DNA from: Candidatus Solibacter sp.
Lineage (GTDB): Bacteria; Acidobacteriota; Terriglobia; Bryobacterales; Bryobacteraceae
DNA length: 5,887 bases
Assembly: GCA_017883345.1 (NCBI GenBank)
Contig: JADGNT010000354.1
Span: 1 to 5,887, forward strand
Reading direction: 5' to 3'
Positions 5,601-5,887 of this stretch are shown here, one piece after another. The translations under genes were made by a program, and so were the position numbers. The notes below the pieces were generated by a model that worked only from the letters and a program-made list of their open reading frames with translations, did not search any database and was not told the DNA's origin. Positions within the stretch are counted from its first letter, which is position 1. Each line of letters opens with the position of its first letter.

Positions 5601-5887
5601 GCACGCCCGCGGCCTCCATCCTGGGGCCCAAGGTGATGATCGTCAATGAAATGGCGGGCTCCGGGGGCGACGCCATGCCGTGGATGTTCCGCTACGCCAA
5701 GATTGGTCCGCTGGTGGGCAAACGCACCTGGGGCGGGCTGATCGGCGTCTCGCAATATCCCGCGCTGATGGATGGCGGCAACGTGACTTCTCCCAACTTC
5801 GGATTCTTCAGCCCGGAGGGCCAGTGGGACGTGGAGAACCACGGGGTCGCGCCGGACGTGGAAGTGGAGATGGACCCGAAGCTCGTC
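2606..5887 (+). CDS. Exported tricorn protease homologue (S41 family), 3' end cut by window
   Basis: An open frame of 1094 codons runs to the window edge without a stop; probably only a short C-terminal tail is missing. The signal peptide is residues 1-19 or so, cleaved near AFA-A, so the enzyme is probably periplasmic or secreted, unlike cytosolic archaeal tricorn. Domains in order: first beta-propeller (about 25-300), second propeller (about 310-720) with PD40-type strands (SPDGK at 71, 160 and 360, SPDSK at 407), C1 domain (from about 732), PDZ (about 813-905, with GDYLLAVNG at 856-864) and the S41 core. Catalytic candidates are His797 in TSGHL, the oxyanion segment ERFNSGG (966-972), nucleophile Ser1019 in AGSGGD, and Glu1077 in VENHGV. 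The Ser-Glu spacing of 58 equals that of Thermoplasma tricorn (Ser965, Glu1023) as I recall its numbering. The family cuts oligopeptides, with propellers guiding substrate and product. Odd points are three Gly-rich insertions in propeller two and Gly at two positions where tricorn has Ser745 and Asp966. Confidence 0.94.
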   Translation, partial: MKFFTLAALCSVGISTAFAAPGAIHLVQRPAMNKTDIVFSYSGDLWRVSREGGVATRLTSGPGFESDAAFSPDGKTLAFTGEYDGNVDVFTVPVSGGVPKRVTFHPDADRVVGWTFDGARILFRSNRLSQSRYTQLYTVAAEGGLPEVLPLPMGCMGAYSPDGKRMLYAPLDGGQFAPGFTNFVAWKRYRGGSASYLWLINLADLTTVKVPRTDSNDIYPMWIGDKTYFLSDRNGPITLFSYDPQSKKVSELIKNTGKDIVSASAGPGGIVYEQFGQIHIYDIASGKEHAVKIEIAADLTEVRPHFQNVSRELRNAAISPTGVRAVFEAHGEVLTVPAEKGEVRNLTNTPGVMERNPAWSPDGKTIAYFSDESGVYALHIKLQNGAGETKKIPLAGKSAFYFDPKWSPDSKAIAFNDNMDNLWMVELASGKATKVDTNHIYDLDRGFNWSGDSKWIAFERFLPNRLRAISIYSVESGKSVQITDGMSDARRPVFDRDGQYLYFTASTNYAPTTSGLDMSSDEHEVTSSVYLAVLPNNIASPLGPESDEENAPGPKGTPAADGGRGGRGGNGAAGAGAPGAGAAAPAPEAPPKPVRIDFDKLQQRIVALPFPARPYTDLAAGRPGILFVLEPAAGGGGGRGGAGGGGGGATLTRFDLKTRKSDKLADGVASFDLSANGDKMLLRMGGPGGGAAGRGAPGAVPPVPSYVIVASATPVKAGEGALKLANIEVNVDPIAEWKQMYHEVWRIERSYFYDPNLHGVNTSDSEKEYEKYLDSLSSRADLNYIFKDMLSEMTSGHLRGGGGNIPLARTIPGGLLGADYEISNGRYRLQKIYAGESWNPQLQAPLTQPGLNVNQGDYLLAVNGQDLAGKDDVSRLLENTAGKPVLLKIGADPTGANAREITVLPIASELQLRHAEWIAANRRKVDELSGGKLAYVYLPDTAQGGLTSFNRYYFAQSDKQGAVIDERFNSGGQVADYIIEAMRRQLMGYWSPRYGAIYRTPAASILGPKVMIVNEMAGSGGDAMPWMFRYAKIGPLVGKRTWGGLIGVSQYPALMDGGNVTSPNFGFFSPEGQWDVENHGVAPDVEVEMDPKLV
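4238..4384 (+). other. Gly/Ala/Pro-rich insertion 1 in the tricorn homologue
   Basis: Residues 545-593 start acidic (ESDEEN), pass through GGRGGRGG, then alternate Gly, Ala and Pro before KPVRIDF resumes ordinary propeller sequence. It is the longest of three low-complexity loops in propeller two and is probably disordered and surface-exposed. The reading frame stays open through it. Confidence 0.8.
4499..4552 (+). other. Polyglycine insertion 2 in the tricorn homologue
   Basis: Residues 632-649 read as five Gly, Arg, two Gly, Ala, then six Gly, flanked by Ala. GGC, GGA, GGT and GGG codons are mixed, so the tract is not a pure trinucleotide run at the DNA level. It lies between the strands FVLEP and TLTRFDLK, the position of a propeller hairpin loop. 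Confidence 0.8.
4658..4717 (+). other. Gly/Pro-rich insertion 3 in the tricorn homologue
   Basis: Residues 685-704 (GGPGGGAAGRGAPG and then a Pro/Val stretch) separate the strand KMLLRM from SYVIVASA near the end of propeller two. The composition matches the other two insertions, which suggests the three loops share an origin or a role. Confidence 0.75.

Noticed and set aside
4769..5842. 357-codon minus-strand open frame
   Set aside because: It is antisense to the C1, PDZ and S41 domains, whose catalytic motifs are intact on the plus strand; it has no recognisable domain.

Overview
The window is GC-rich, densely coding bacterial DNA that reads as chromosomal. I infer Acidobacteriota, probably near Solibacter/Bryobacterales, with moderate confidence. 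The basis is an exported bacterial tricorn-type S41 peptidase with Gly/Arg/Ala-rich loop insertions, an exported M14 peptidase whose signal peptide ends in AWA-Q, and intergenic spacers packed with short perfect hairpins. No mobile element, CRISPR array, tRNA or rRNA was recognised.

Layout, left to right. Positions 1-269 hold no convincing gene. They contain two back-to-back perfect hairpins (10-47), a weak leftward terminator candidate (78-102), a roughly 21-bp motif (230-250) and a rightward terminator-like hairpin (248-281) that runs into the end of the first gene. Positions 270-2135 (minus strand) encode a complete secreted M14 zinc carboxypeptidase-like protein with all expected catalytic residues. 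Positions 2204-2434 (plus) encode a small CsbD/YjbJ-family stress protein, divergent from the peptidase across a spacer of about 70-90 bp. Positions 2435-2605 form a structured spacer with three consecutive perfect hairpins, a second copy of the 230-250 motif in the opposite orientation, and the likely promoter and ribosome binding site of the last gene. Positions 2606-5887 (plus) are one open frame of 1094 codons, cut by the window edge, encoding an exported tricorn protease homologue: signal peptide, two beta-propellers, C1 domain, PDZ and S41 catalytic domain. Because this frame has no stop in the window, the long minus-strand frames opposite it could be mistaken for genes. They are shadows.

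How the genes may work together. The two large genes both encode peptidases predicted to act outside the cytoplasm. The tricorn homologue would cut peptides to small fragments, and the M14 enzyme would trim C-terminal residues or act on modified or cell-wall peptides. A shared role in peptide scavenging or envelope protein turnover is plausible, but it is inferred from proximity only. The CsbD protein has no evident link to proteolysis.

The best candidates for something undescribed are the nearly identical motif that appears in opposite orientation in both spacers, the hairpin clusters beside each copy, and the altered active site and Gly-rich loops of the tricorn homologue. I found no clear evidence of a wholly new multi-gene system.
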